Of a DNA stretch of 64,000 bases, positions 33,381 through 42,987 are shown piece after piece. The notes beneath the pieces were generated by a model. That model was not told the DNA's origin and did no database searches. It saw nothing but the letters and a program-made list of their open reading frames with translations. The translations under genes were made by a program, and so were the position numbers. The stretch is from Pomphorhynchus laevis (Eukaryota > Acanthocephala > Palaeacanthocephala > Echinorhynchida > Pomphorhynchidae): positions 1 to 64,000 of the forward strand of contig WNNJ02000632.1 in NCBI GenBank assembly GCA_012934845.2. The letters are read 5' to 3'. Position 1 is the first letter of the stretch. Each line of letters opens with the position of its first letter.

Positions 33381-33425
33381 TCATGTAAGCGTGCGCTGCC
33401 ACGCATTTGGCACGTTAAAATAAAA
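33381..33425 (+). terminator. LINE-B 3' tail hairpin (copy 3)
   Basis: GTAAGCGTGCGCTGCCACGC forms the same stem with the innermost pair lost, followed by ATTTGGCACGTTAAAATAAA. Confidence 0.65.
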
Positions 33426-33991
33426 AAATTTAACGATACATCAATGAATGGCAAGCCAACCAATCTTGTCCTTGAGACATTTTCTACCCAATCATAAGTT
33501 ATTTTGGAAGGAATTCTAAACATTGATATACAAGGTTTAAGTTTCCTAAGCAGTAACCACTCTGAGTTGAGATCCAATCGAGAATTGCGAGCTTCTATAT
33601 TTGCGAAATTTAAATATACTCAACTTTTTCCGCTATGAGATTTATACGACCAACTAAATTTATAGGACTATTCGTTAAGATTCATAGGGTAAAGTATTAA
33701 ATTTAAATCCCAAAAATAATTTACAAGAAGTTGTTACTTTATTGGAAAGGGCAGTTCATATTTTGCATTAAAATCACCAGCTATGACCTTAGGTATATAA
33801 GTCGGAGCTTTCTAAATTATCTGAGAAAGTTCATAAAAGGGCTAAAATAGCAGCCAATAATAACTAGGAGTCAATAGGCAAATTGCATTATCTTCTCGTA
33901 TAAGACATTAACGATCTTAGACGTTATTAAGCACAAGTCTCAACAGTGTTGCATTTTCTGATACGGGAACTTGTTGTGAACTTTGTGATAT

Positions 33992-34247
33992 TCATGTGGT
34001 CTCGTTAAAGCCTGTCGGGTTTGCTGTCTTTTCATTCATATTCGATGTTTGCTGGATCTTCACTATTCTATTTCTTCGAATAATGTAATGCTCTTTAAGT
34101 TTCGCTGAACGCTGATCACGTAGCTCATCACGTAGAGCTTTATACGTTTCACGTTCAGCAACTGAGAGATCTGCCGAAATAAATACACTAGAAATTTTAG
34201 TATTATCTTTCAACTTCCAAGCTTTGGAGAAGAGATTATTGGTCGTA
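33992..34247 (-). pseudogene. LINE-F ORF1 C-terminal end
   Basis: Residues NNLFSKAWKLKDNTKISSVFISADLSVAERETYKALRDELRDQRSAKLKEHYIIRRNRIVKI match the basic C-terminal box of LINE ORF1-like proteins (pattern V.I..DLT..ER...K.LR.EL). The open frame runs into the Tc1-like terminal repeat, whose insertion interrupts it. Confidence 0.65.
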
Positions 34248-34381
34248 ATTTCATTTGCATTATTATAGAACCCTTTTTGCATTATTATGGACCCCTATTT
34301 GCATTATTATAGACCCCTTTTTGCATTATTATAGACCCCTATTTGCATTATTATAGACTCCTCCTTCAGGTTGCTTTGGTT
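34248..34381 (+). repeat. Left terminal inverted repeat of the Tc1-like element
   Basis: Five units of TTGCATTATTATAGACCCC plus three bases, outer end ATTTCATT, inner end CCTTCAGGTTGCTTTGGTT. Confidence 0.9.
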
Positions 34382-34446
34382 CATGTTATTTTTTACGAAT
34401 AACCATAATATAATTTTAAAACTAAAAATATAAAAAGGTATTTAAT

Positions 34447-35252
34447 TTAAATAAAATCAGCATGTACAATTGCTTGTAAAACCCATCTTCTCATATGTTC
34501 AAAGTATCCAGTCATTATGAAGTTATCATTTGTAACTATGTCATTAATTACACCAATAAGCATTTGAGGATTGGTAGATGCGGGTCGTTGTTTGACTCTT
34601 GCTTTTAGACATGCAAAGAATTCCTCAATAGGATTGAGCTGAGGAGAGTACGGAGGTAAGAACATAAGTATGTAGTTTTTCCTGTTAAACGCTTCGCGAA
34701 CCTCGGCTGTCTTGTGTATGGATGCGTTGTCCATTATTACATATTTCCTGTTGTTGCTTTCTAACGGTGGAAACTTTGAAGAAATGAATTCTATAATATC
34801 AATAGATTTAAAACTTCCGATTTTGACTTTATGTGCGAAAACACCAGAAGTTGTTATAGCACACAGCAGTGAAACATTTACACCTTTCGAATTTGGGACA
34901 TTAATAAAACACTTCGTATTTTTTGGCGAATACCCCATTTTCTGATGCAAATGTAGATTAAACCCAGATTCGTCAAGAAAAATCAATCTGTCATCGGCAA
35001 TCGTATTGATAGTTGTTCCATATTGGGCCCTTGTTGTTTTGTTGATGTTACTGTTTCTATTTATCGGAACCAAGGTCGGCGTCTTCCTTGTGTAATTCAT
35101 TTTCTTTATGATTCTTGAGACGGTTGAAATGGAATAGGAACCTAAAGCATTTTATGAAGAAAGAGTAGATGCCAGTGTTTTTAAACTTGCGCATGGGTTA
35201 GAAGCTATCTCTGTAGATAAAATGCTTTTCTCAAACGACAAATTTTTCAAGT
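34447..35252 (-). CDS. Tc1-like transposase, catalytic domain (DD34E)
   Basis: The last 217 residues (from the Met at 35100) contain the DDE triad in LDESGFNLH, VIMDNASIHK and LPPYSPQLNPIEEFF. The spacing from the second Asp to the Glu is 34 residues, as in Tc1. A second helix-turn-helix-like stretch (SISTVSRIIKKMNYTRKTP) lies just upstream, interrupted by a stop. The enzyme would cut and paste the element at TA. It ends at 34447, shortly before the left inverted repeat. Confidence 0.9.
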
Positions 35253-35435
35253 TCACTGTATTTTTTCTCCAGCAGTTTTAAAATTTGTTAAATCAACAAA
35301 ATCCCCATTGAGATATTTCTTATATAACCTTTTTACTGTACTTTTTGATAGGTTTAATATAGAAAACATGTCCTTAAAGGTTAAGTCATTTCCCTGCTGA
35401 TTGAGAAAACATTCTATAATGTTTCTGGTAATCAC
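35253..35435 (-). pseudogene. Tc1-like transposase, N-terminal DNA-binding part
   Basis: MITRNIIECFLNQQGNDLTFKDMFSILNLSKSTVKRLYKKYLNG is a helix-turn-helix of the family that binds the inverted repeats. The frame closes at GEKIQ, and the catalytic part continues in another frame immediately after, so one frame change has inactivated the gene. Confidence 0.8.
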
Positions 35436-35526
35436 TTGTCTCTTTTTACGTGTTTATTCTTCATGTTCTCTGCTGGTTTCTGAATTTTGAGTATTCATTC
35501 TTGGGTAAAATTTTTATTTAAATATA

Positions 35527-35807
35527 AACCAAAGCAACCTGAAGGAGGGGTCTATAATAATGCAAATAGGGGTCTATAATAATGCAAATAGGGGTCTATA
35601 ATAATGCAAAAAGGGTTCTATAATAATGCCAATAGGGGTCTATAATAATGCAAATAGTAGTCTATAATAATGCAAATAGGGGTCTATAATGACCCCTATT
35701 TTCATTATTATAGACCCCAATTATAGGAGTCTATAATGCAAATAGGAGTCCATAATAATGCAAATAGGGGTCTATAATAATGCAAAAAGGGGTCTATAAT
35801 AATGAAA
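35527..35807 (+). repeat. Right terminal inverted repeat of the Tc1-like element
   Basis: About ten units of GGTCTATAATAATGCAAATA with two more bases, one of them inverted near 35690-35718, outer end AATGAAA before TA. It is twice as long as the left repeat, so the two ends have different unit numbers. Confidence 0.9.
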
Positions 35808-36373
35808 TACTCTGTATAAGAAAATTTGTAGCTTTCATATTGTGAAGGTTTTGCTCCCGAAGATATTCTAGAGGTGTAGTATCTTTATCAATATTTGAAG
35901 TAATCAATACAGAATGAGCTACCTCTCTGTGTACAACACTTGCAAACGTACGCTTTTGATCAAACTGTACGTTTATAGATTATACAACTCCGATTAATCG
36001 CGAATCACGAAAGCTATAAACTTGCTTTACAAAATTTTCTATAGTGGTATTAGCTAGTACTAAATTACGCAAGATTTCCATTTAAAGAACTCCCTAATAA
36101 TGCTTCGCGGTACTTTAACATAAGATCTAAGAAGACAACCAGAGTTCGTACATCTAATATCTAAGGAAACACAATTCGATGAATCGTACATATCTCTTTG
36201 ATAATCCGACGTGGATCCCCCACATCCTCTGTCGTTGAATCGCTAAGGGAGTCCGTATGATATGAGGTACTTACGGATGTTAAAAATTGAACTTAAGTCG
36301 GTAAAGAACTCTGCAAACATTTTAATGTATATGAGGATGGATTGATCCGATTAGCATAACGAGATGCTGGTAA

Positions 36374-36650
36374 TCAATTAAAACAAGCTTTACCCTGTAT
36401 TACACATAAACATCTTTTACGAACTTCGTTTTGTCCATTGCAGGGGCAGCAGTGAATTTTTCCGGTACTTGAAAGAATAATCAATTTCCTGTTACTCAAT
36501 ACTTGTTCGTTGGGATTCTTCTGTTGCAAAGACGATGATAATGTACGAGTGTGATAAGTCGTTTGCAATTCGTTAGTCGTCTGCGAGTCGTTAGACGTTT
36601 GAAAGTCGTTAGTCGTCTGCAAGTCCTATTCGTCTGCAGATTGTTAGACT
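36374..36650 (-). pseudogene. LINE-F ORF1 N-terminus, cysteine-rich domain and hexapeptide repeat
   Basis: The N-terminal side has about three 18-bp coding repeats (QTTNDF, QTSNDS, QTTNEL). A cysteine-rich block follows, CCPCNGQNEVRKRCLC then CFN, on the same plan as the N-terminus of the R2-like LINEs at 45885, 49276, 53133, 53735 and 62818. The stop follows at 36374. Function presumably nucleic-acid binding (inference). Confidence 0.6.
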
Positions 36651-36778
36651 ATTGTTAGACAACAAAATTTTCAACAACTTTTTATCCAATGTAGTTATAA
36701 CAGAGACAATTTTTTAAATAATAAAGCTGAATCGATAAATTAAAATTTAATAATTAGATAATTATTAATTCCTTCCAG

Positions 36779-38185
36779 ATGAAAGGAATTACATTTCCTT
36801 CCATCTGGAAATGCGCCACTGTTCGTACTCTCGTCAAAAAGCAATCTCTCGACTCCTCACTATCATCTTCGTACCGTCCAATCTCACTTCTCCCAACCCT
36901 CTCTAAACTCCTTAAGCGTCTCGTTCTCAAGCAAGTTAATACATATCTCTTTTCCTCTAACTTGTTTCCTCCCTTCCAAGCCGCTTTTCGCTCTAATCAC
37001 TCTACTGAAATTGCCTGTCTTAAAGTTTATAATGACTTACTCATCTCGCGCGATCATAAATTATGTAGTGTCATAGTTTCTCTTGATCTATCGTCTGCTT
37101 TTGACATCGTCGATCACTCGATTCTTCTACATCGCCTTCGTCATGATTATGGCTTCTCTTTACCCACTGTATCATGGTTTTCTTCATATCTGTCAAACCG
37201 TACATTTCGCGTCTATTCTAACTCTTCTCTCTCCCATCCTTCATCCATCCCGACCGGTGTTCCACAAGGCTCCGTATTAGGCCCTATGCTTTTCTCTCTT
37301 CTTCTCGGTGACTTGTCTTCGATTTCTCATAAATTTAACTTCCATGTTATGCAATATGCTGATGACATTATCATCTATGCTCATGCACATGTTTATCGTA
37401 TTCACGATCTTAGTGTTTCTGCTTCCGAATGTATTGTCTCAATTTCCAATCATCTTTCTTCCCTTCGCCTTTCTCTGAATCCTGATAAATCCAAAATTAT
37501 GTGGATCCTACCTCGACGCCTCGGCTTCGAACCTCCCTCCGTATCATTAAATTCTACAATTCTTCCTATCGTTGATAATCTCGTTTTCCTAGGCTTTCAT
37601 TTCGACAACCGACTTTCACTTAAACCTTTCGTTAGTGATAAAGTACGCTCATCTACCTTGATACTCCGCAATCTCCGTCAAGTTCGTAGATTGATCGATT
37701 TCCCTTCTTGTATGACTCTAATATCTTCTCTTCTTTTCTCAAGACTTGATTACTGTCTTAGTCTATTTTCCAACTCACCTAAATCCAATCTTCTTCCTTT
37801 ACAATGCATCATCAACGCTGCCGTTCGAGTTCTCCTCCGTCTTCGTCGTTTTGATCATACATCCCACTATCTTGTTTCTCTTGATTGGCCTACCATTTAT
37901 TGTCGTGTTCAAATTCGTCTTCTTATCATTGCTTTTCGCCTTATAACTTCTCATACCCCTTCATTTCTCAACCTTCCTTTTCTCGACAATTCTCGTACTG
38001 TGTATTGTGCTCTGCGTTCCCGTAATTCCCTTCTTTTACATGTCCCAATCTACTCTACCTCTTTTGGCTTCCGCTCCTTCGTTGTAGCTGCTCCTCTCTT
38101 ATGGAATCAACTGCCTATTCATATCCGCCAATCAACATCTATGCCGTACTTCAAACGCCAAATCCAATTTTATTTCAACAATTAA
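36779..38185 (+). CDS. LINE-A RT and C-terminal domain, open frame (truncated at the N-terminus)
   Basis: The 468-residue frame includes RT blocks SSYRPISLLPTLSKLLKRL, FQAAFRSNHSTEIACLKVYNDLL, VIVSLDLSSAFDIVDHSILLHRL, GVPQGSVLGPMLFSLLLGDL and catalytic YADD (MQYADDIIIYAHAHV). LNPDKSKIMWIL and the complete C-terminal region (LNLPFLDNSR, NSLLLHVPIYSTSF, WNQLPIHIRQS) follow, ending IQFYFNN. The first residues (MKGI) come from flanking sequence. Without endonuclease it cannot act alone. Confidence 0.9.
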   Translation: MKGITFPSIWKCATVRTLVKKQSLDSSLSSSYRPISLLPTLSKLLKRLVLKQVNTYLFSSNLFPPFQAAFRSNHSTEIACLKVYNDLLISRDHKLCSVIVSLDLSSAFDIVDHSILLHRLRHDYGFSLPTVSWFSSYLSNRTFRVYSNSSLSHPSSIPTGVPQGSVLGPMLFSLLLGDLSSISHKFNFHVMQYADDIIIYAHAHVYRIHDLSVSASECIVSISNHLSSLRLSLNPDKSKIMWILPRRLGFEPPSVSLNSTILPIVDNLVFLGFHFDNRLSLKPFVSDKVRSSTLILRNLRQVRRLIDFPSCMTLISSLLFSRLDYCLSLFSNSPKSNLLPLQCIINAAVRVLLRLRRFDHTSHYLVSLDWPTIYCRVQIRLLIIAFRLITSHTPSFLNLPFLDNSRTVYCALRSRNSLLLHVPIYSTSFGFRSFVVAAPLLWNQLPIHIRQSTSMPYFKRQIQFYFNN

Positions 38186-38282
38186 CTAATTACCTGTGAC
38201 CTTTGATGTTCTTTTTTTTGTTTGTTAGTGGTCATGTAAGCGTGCATTTTGCACGCATTTTCCACGTTAAATAAATTATTGT
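36791..38282 (+). mobile_element. LINE family A, copy 3, young 5'-truncated insertion
   Basis: It starts abruptly at ACATTTCCTTCCATCTGG inside the RT coding region and runs to the 3' hairpin tail. AATAATTAGA before it (near 36751) and after it (near 38290) is a plausible target duplication. It is close to copy 2 throughout, with an unbroken coding frame. Confidence 0.9.
38229..38280 (+). terminator. LINE-A 3' tail hairpin (copy 3)
   Basis: Stem GCGTGC (38240-38245) with GCACGC (38251-38256), loop ATTTT, then ATTTTCCACGTTAAATAAATT. Confidence 0.75.
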
Positions 38283-38894
38283 ATTATTATAACAAATAAT
38301 TAGAAATAATTGTAATACGATTTTATAATTTATATAAAAATATAGTTATATGAAAATAAGTTTTTATAACTTAAAAACTGCATTTAAAATTATATTCTAA
38401 ATAATAAACGTTCCTTCTTCAGTATATTTTGTTTCTTGTGGCTTGTCCGGCTTTGAAGGGAATAACCCATTCTTTCAGCGGACCATCGCCGTCGAATGAA
38501 TCTTTGAAATAGACCAGCTCACTCGTCAAATCCGGACGTCCAATTGAAGTAGGGAAGCCATAGCTCGCCGGAGATCGAATGCGTTCGACTGAGTGTCGTC
38601 TGCACGGTACGGCTTTGTTCAGCCCAGCTCCAATGCCATTATCATTTCTCTGACAAGTCTGTATCGACTCTAGATGTTGTTCCTGATCATCATATATAAG
38701 ACTGGATGAAGGCATTTCAATTAGATTAAGACGTTTGATTGACGGGGAAATCGTATCGTCGCAGGCTGGAGGCACTACGGAATGAAGAGGCAGGATATCA
38801 ATACTGTCGGCGGTGATGATTTGACACTTGTCTGTACGTAAGTGTAAGCCAATAGAAGATCCCTGTTGTCGAATGTTAATGATATCGTTGGCAA

Positions 38895-38951
38895 GGTGGA
38901 ACAGTTCTCCACATTATGGTGGAACAGTTCTCCACATGTGGAGAACTGTTC
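38895..38951. repeat. Direct repeat plus 30-bp perfect palindrome
   Basis: GGTGGAACAGTTCTCCACAT occurs twice (38895 and 38919). The second copy runs straight into its own reverse complement, giving a perfect palindrome at 38922-38951 centred on ACATGT. It lies within the LINE-E relic. Confidence 0.9.
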
Positions 38952-39676
38952 AGTCTGGCATCGAATTAATGCCAGACGCTTATGTATGTGATGTATCGTC
39001 TGCCGACTTACTCGGCGCGCCTCTGCGGCGGAAGTCACCTCGATTCATTCTTGGAATCAGCCATCACATAACTTCGGCAGGTAGGCCAGAAGTTTCGCAA
39101 ACTAGCGAAGCACCACGCGTTTTTCATATTGCGTCATTGCCTGACGCTACCGAAGACCAACTTCATACTACGCTGCGCATCGTGTTTTTCTAGCAGACTA
39201 GCGAAAGCTTTCAAAGAGTTTGTCCGCTGTTTTCTGGCCGAGATCCTAAATCTCCAGCTCTCTGACACGGCCTGACGTCAAGCCTCATCGCCAGTTAAGT
39301 TCGGCGGACTTGGTGTTCTAAGGTCAGAAGAATTATCAATACCGGCCTTCTGCTCGTCCGTCTCGAGCAGGTGTGGCTTAACTTTGATTATCCTGCCAGA
39401 TTATATCGTGGGATATTCAGTCATCAACGACTTAAGTTATCGGACTGCATTATATTGTTGGACCTCTACGTTTGATCTGCCTGTTCTAACGGATACAACA
39501 GTACAAAAACGTTGAACAGTGCCCCTGCTTGAGACCCAACTCCGCGGCATGATTGCTTCTTGTGACTGCCCTAAAAATCGAGCCCGCTTACTTTTTGCAG
39601 CAACCAAATAGTCTGGTGCATTTCTGGATGCCCTGCCGATCGCCTCGGTAGGTACAAAAATATACGACCGCTCAGT

Positions 39677-40021
39677 GTGTCTGGCAACAGCCCTAAATTT
39701 TCACTCTTGTTCAATTGCGAGTGCAGGGTTACAACCGATGTATCAGGGACACACAGTCTCGATTGCTCGAAGACAGTGTCTCGACACAACCGCCACATTG
39801 CAGTCAATGATCTAATTCGTAGTGCTCTGATGACGGCTGGTGTCTCGTCTCGCCTAAAACCAGTTAGACTGTGCAGAGATGACGGGAAAAGACCGGATAG
39901 CGCTTCATTGGTCTCTTGTGAAAGGGACGCCTACTTGTATAGAACTTTACCTGTCCCAAAACATTTGCGGCTAGTAATTTCTTCAACGCAGTCTGTGAGC
40001 CGAGCGAGGTGGAGAGAATAG
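39677..40021 (+). pseudogene. LINE-E zinc knuckle and RLE endonuclease (copy 1)
   Basis: CECRVTTDVSGTHSLDC is a C-C-H-C knuckle. RHNRHIAVNDLIRSALMTAG and DDGKRPDSASLV form the N-terminal part of the RLE (pattern RPDG.TL.PW in relatives, with the catalytic Asp after RP). The second catalytic region has decayed (RDAYLYRTLPVPKHLRL). Confidence 0.65.
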
Positions 40022-40325
40022 GAAGCTTGACAAATACAGGGGCATCGATGCGTTCCAATACACTTTTGTCCCATTAGCGATCGAGACAATAGGGCAGCCG
40101 GGCCGATTACATCCAGCTTTTTGGAATCTCTAGGGAAGAAGCTAATTGCCGCTACAGGCGATCAGAGAGGCGAGATTTCTCTCACAGAGATTGAGCTGTG
40201 CGGTGCAACATGGCAACACGGTTTGTTTTTTGGAGGTCGCCCAGGGCATTGCAGAAGATTATCAATCTTATCTTCGTCATGATTACCCATTATAAACTCA
40301 TTGTAATAATTGTATATTTTAATTA

Positions 40326-40470
40326 TAAATAAAAATAACAAACAACTATAAAAGGAAAGATCTAATTAATAAAGATATGTTTACAGAACTTGGTAAATTT
40401 AAGCATAAATATATAATAACAAATATTGATAAAGCTAGTAATAACTTTGTCTTCGTCTTTTTCCCATGTA
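40326..40470 (+). mobile_element. PLE scrap (start of RT region)
   Basis: AATAACAAACAACTATAAAAGG and the frame KRKDLINKDMFTELGKFKHKYIITNIDKASNNFVFVF match 57225-57350 of the main PLE (KRKDKINKDMYKELTKLKDNYIIKTIDKASNNFVFIC). It is trapped between LINE-E on the left and LINE-D on the right. Confidence 0.85.
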
Positions 40471-40479
40471 AATAACTAT

Positions 40480-41285
40480 TTAAAGAAAGAAAACTGACTA
40501 GAGTAAATCAGTTTTTCGCAATAGTCTGCAGCTGGTTACCAATTGCGCTAGCATGTGAGTAGCCTAGTCACTCTGTGTCCGGCGCTGTGACGGATCGGCC
40601 ATCCAATGTGTCGTCGACATCTATGTGATTGTTTACATGGGCACAGCTTGTCGCGTGCAGGTCCTCAGCAGGACTGACGTCCACAATACGTCGACGATAA
40701 GCAGGATAATCCATGCCAACGAAATCATTGTCAGAGTCCGACAAATCCTCGTTTATAGTATGTCGGCATTGCGGGTCGTTGGAACATTCGACGTTACCTC
40801 TATCCCACCACGAATCCTCGTCTGGAATGCTCTTCGAGAGTGCTTTGGCGTTTCCTCTCATGAGAGCCACGGATATTCGCTGGAATAATTCCCTAGCTAC
40901 TTTCAAATAAGGAACATTTTGGCAGGCAGCAAGGTAGCGTGCGATTTCGCGAATAAAATTTAAACCCTCTGTTTTCCATCCCCCATGCGTTTCAACAACA
41001 TCAGGGGAAAACATAAAGCCACTTGCCTCCATTTTGTGACGGTATTTCCGCACTTTTACTCGCATAGCATATTCCTCTGTAGCATACGACGCCTCACAGC
41101 TGGCTTTCGACAAATATGATTACTGCTGCGGGTTTGTAACTGCGAAATCAACAGCTTCTGGTGGATCTCCATGGAGGAAGATGTCCGCTGACCACTCTCT
41201 TAAGTCTCGGATAAGATTCAGTGTTTACGCTCTACATGTAGTCCTGCTGATTCAGCTGCATGGAAAACCGTATCTCGCACTCCCT
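40480..41285 (-). mobile_element. LINE family D, copy 2, 3' fragment
   Basis: On the minus strand, decayed VRDTVFHAAESAGLHVE and RLEs-like words (41285-41115) precede an open stretch (41113-40568): EEYAMRVKVRKYRHKMEASGFMFSPDVVETHGGWKTEGLNFIREIARYLA, then ELFQRISVALMRGNAKAL. This matches copy 1 at 3715-2770. Its right edge cuts the MULE fragment. Confidence 0.75.
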
Positions 41286-41765
41286 TATAGGGTGCTAATC
41301 AACTGGAAGGCCAATTTAAAATCATAATTTTCATTAAATAGGGTTTTTAGTCCAAGTTTGTTTAGCTTCCTCATTAGGCATTGTCCGAATTGAAAAAAGC
41401 AGCAACTGATAGAAGCCGTGAGTAATACTACTTTTACTGCATTAAAAGCCACTATTTCAAAATCAATCTGAACCTTAGAGGGGGAGAAATTGACATCTTT
41501 GTTTTCTAATATCTCTAACAACTTTCTTAGTATATAAACATGCAAATTCGTCCTTTGAGGATATAAAAATAAATATCAAAGGGGAGAACTGGCCATTAGA
41601 AACGCCATGTATTATATATAGTTGGTAAAAGTCGGGAGAAGAAGACTTAAATGTGCCATCCATAAAAATACGAAGGTTATTAAAGCCTGAAAATCTTCTT
41701 ATGATGTCAACATTGCCGATTATCACTATATTAAGTATTAAGTATATAGTATTATATACATATAT
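41286..41765 (-). pseudogene. MULE (Mutator-like) transposase fragment
   Basis: Two minus-strand frames hold the MULE transposase core. First come FMDGTFKSSSPDFYQLYIIHGVSNGQFSPLIFIFIS, then VQIDFEIVAFNAVKVVL, ISCCFFQFGQCLMRKLNKLGL and LFNENYDFKL. The family pattern is DGTFK..P..F.QLY.IHG...., DFE.A..NA, and G.FFH..Q...RK....GL. The two catalytic Asp positions (DGTFK, DFE) are visible. Ends and flanking duplications are not found. A plain DNA-transposon relic with one frame change. Confidence 0.85.
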
Positions 41766-41850
41766 ATACATATATTATATGTACATATACATATAATATA
41801 TATTATATATATTATAGTATATATATTAAGTATATAGTATTATCACTATA
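41735..41850. repeat. TA-rich microsatellite
   Basis: ATATATTATATGTACATATACATATAATATA-like runs and a repeated TATTAAGTATATAGTATTA word mark a simple-sequence patch between the MULE relic and a PLE. Confidence 0.8.
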
Positions 41851-41899
41851 TTAAGTAGTTCTTCAAAACTTTTATGCATCAGACAATTGACACCATCCT

Positions 41900-42554
41900 G
41901 CCTCAGAAACTATTCTTCTTTAATACTCCAAATTTTTTCATTGGAAAAACATATCAAATGTTAAAAACTAGGTTTAGGCAACACATATACAGCATAATAG
42001 TCCAACTATATTTCATAAACATATGAGATTAGTATGACATGATATAGGATATTGTAAATTATTTATTTTAGAACATTGTTAAGTAAATATGACAATATTA
42101 AATCAAAAACTATTAGAAAAGGAAGATTTTTGGATTAAAACGCTTAATTCCATGTACCCATTAGGATTGAATGACGTAGTACAAGGAATTGGCAGAAGTA
42201 GTATAGTAAATAATAAACAACTATATTATAATAATCCGGTTAAACGCAAGCCAAGAAGTCATGGCGATAAAAGTAATAAGAAAAATGAACTTAAAAATAT
42301 TAAAAAAGATAAGTATATTTTTGAACAATTAGAAATATTAAAACAACTTTTAAGAGATAATAAACTAAAAGATCTTTATGAAAGAAGATATGATATTTTT
42401 TCTAAAAATATCATTTGTTCAATAAATCAAAGATTAATTAAAAAATATGATAAGTTGAGTTGTAATATGAAATATCGTAATATTTTATATTGTAATATAA
42501 AATACTATAATCGGACGATAATTTTTTTATAATAATATATTTATTTCAAAAATA
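41900..42554 (+). mobile_element. PLE copy 1: GIY-YIG endonuclease end
   Basis: The + strand shows GIY-YIG words (FIGKTYQMLKTRFRQHIYSI, then YCKLFILEHC). Open frame 42089-42532 follows with KEDFWIKTLNSMYPLGLNDVVQGIGRSS, a wording typical of PLE GIY-YIG domains (WI..L...YP.GLN). A Lys-rich linker runs to NIKYYNRTI. PLE sequence resumes at 46070 after copy A of the R2-like LINE. The endonuclease therefore lies upstream of the DKG-type region, not after the RT. Confidence 0.75.
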
Positions 42555-42987
42555 TTATCGGACGATAAATTTTTTTTGTACAATAATTTTTTTAAATCAA
42601 AATTTATTATTGATAACAGATAATTACAATGTTTTTTAAGGGTTTATTTATTATTAGTAATGATTTAAAACATACAGAATGCAATTATTATAATTACAGC
42701 TATAAGCACGCTAAAAATGATGTGTCGTTTTCTTTTCAACAATCCCCAAGCGATATCCTTACTTGATTGTTGCCCGCAAAATTGTAACATTCATCAGCCT
42801 TGCTGTTTGAAATTTTTCGATCAAGATACGAATCCATCACTATTAAACTTAAAACGTTATTTGTGATTTTGTGTAATCATTGGTTGTTGCTTTCTGACAT
42901 GTCTGCTTTCTGACATGCGTAAGGTTTCATCCTTATTGACGTTAAAACAGCCTTAGCAATAAGGGTTGAGATCCTTGATCGTAAGGT

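Larger units (their letters stand above)
28490..33428 (+). mobile_element. LINE family B, copy 3, full-length layout with inserted PLE tail
   Basis: The layout is leader, a 16-bp monomer array (28519-29124), ORF1 (29157-30181), ORF2 (30145 onward), C-terminal region and a 3' hairpin tail (33381-33425). A PLE tail (about 31033-31480) sits in the endonuclease-RT linker. Many stops and shifts (for example 30396, 32312, 32460) make it inactive. About 70 bp of the RT region near 32450 are missing relative to copy 2. Confidence 0.9.
34248..35807 (-). mobile_element. Tc1-like (IS630/mariner superfamily) DNA transposon
   Basis: A 1.56-kb element is flanked by TA on both sides (34246-34247 and 35808-35809). 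Inverted ends (34248-34381 and 35527-35807) are built of 22-bp tandem units. One transposase gene on the minus strand is broken between its N-terminal helix-turn-helix and the catalytic domain. The inner end of both terminal repeats is AACCAAAGCAACCTGAAGG. It is inserted in LINE-F ORF1. Confidence 0.95.
33430..36650 (-). mobile_element. LINE family F, ORF1 and endonuclease part, split by a Tc1-like element
   Basis: Read on the minus strand from 36650, it has an N-terminal cysteine-rich domain, the ORF1 middle (NLVLANTTIENFVKQVYSFRDSRLIGVV, FASVVHREVAHSVLITSNIDKDTTPLEYL), the Tc1-like insertion (34248-35807) and the ORF1 end (KISSVFISADLSVAERETYKALRDEL). An APE endonuclease start with KVIAGDFNA near 33770-33795 follows. 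The RT is not present here; the split RT at 16720-17466 and 27834-28460 may be the same family. Confidence 0.7.
38660..40325 (+). mobile_element. LINE family E, degraded copy 1 (RLE type)
   Basis: The + strand shows scattered RT-to-C-terminus words: DAYVCDVSSADLLGAPL, VKFGGLGVL, a zinc knuckle with RLE (39677-40021), and a C-terminal part with GKKLIAATGDQRGEISL. The order and wording match the minus-strand copy at 59817-62460. Frames are broken many times. The 3' end joins a PLE scrap at about 40325. The left limit is uncertain. Confidence 0.55.

Noticed and set aside
38419-38775. 118-residue minus-strand frame
   Set aside because: No recognised domain; it overlaps the degraded LINE-E on the other strand and has no supporting context. 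Left unannotated.
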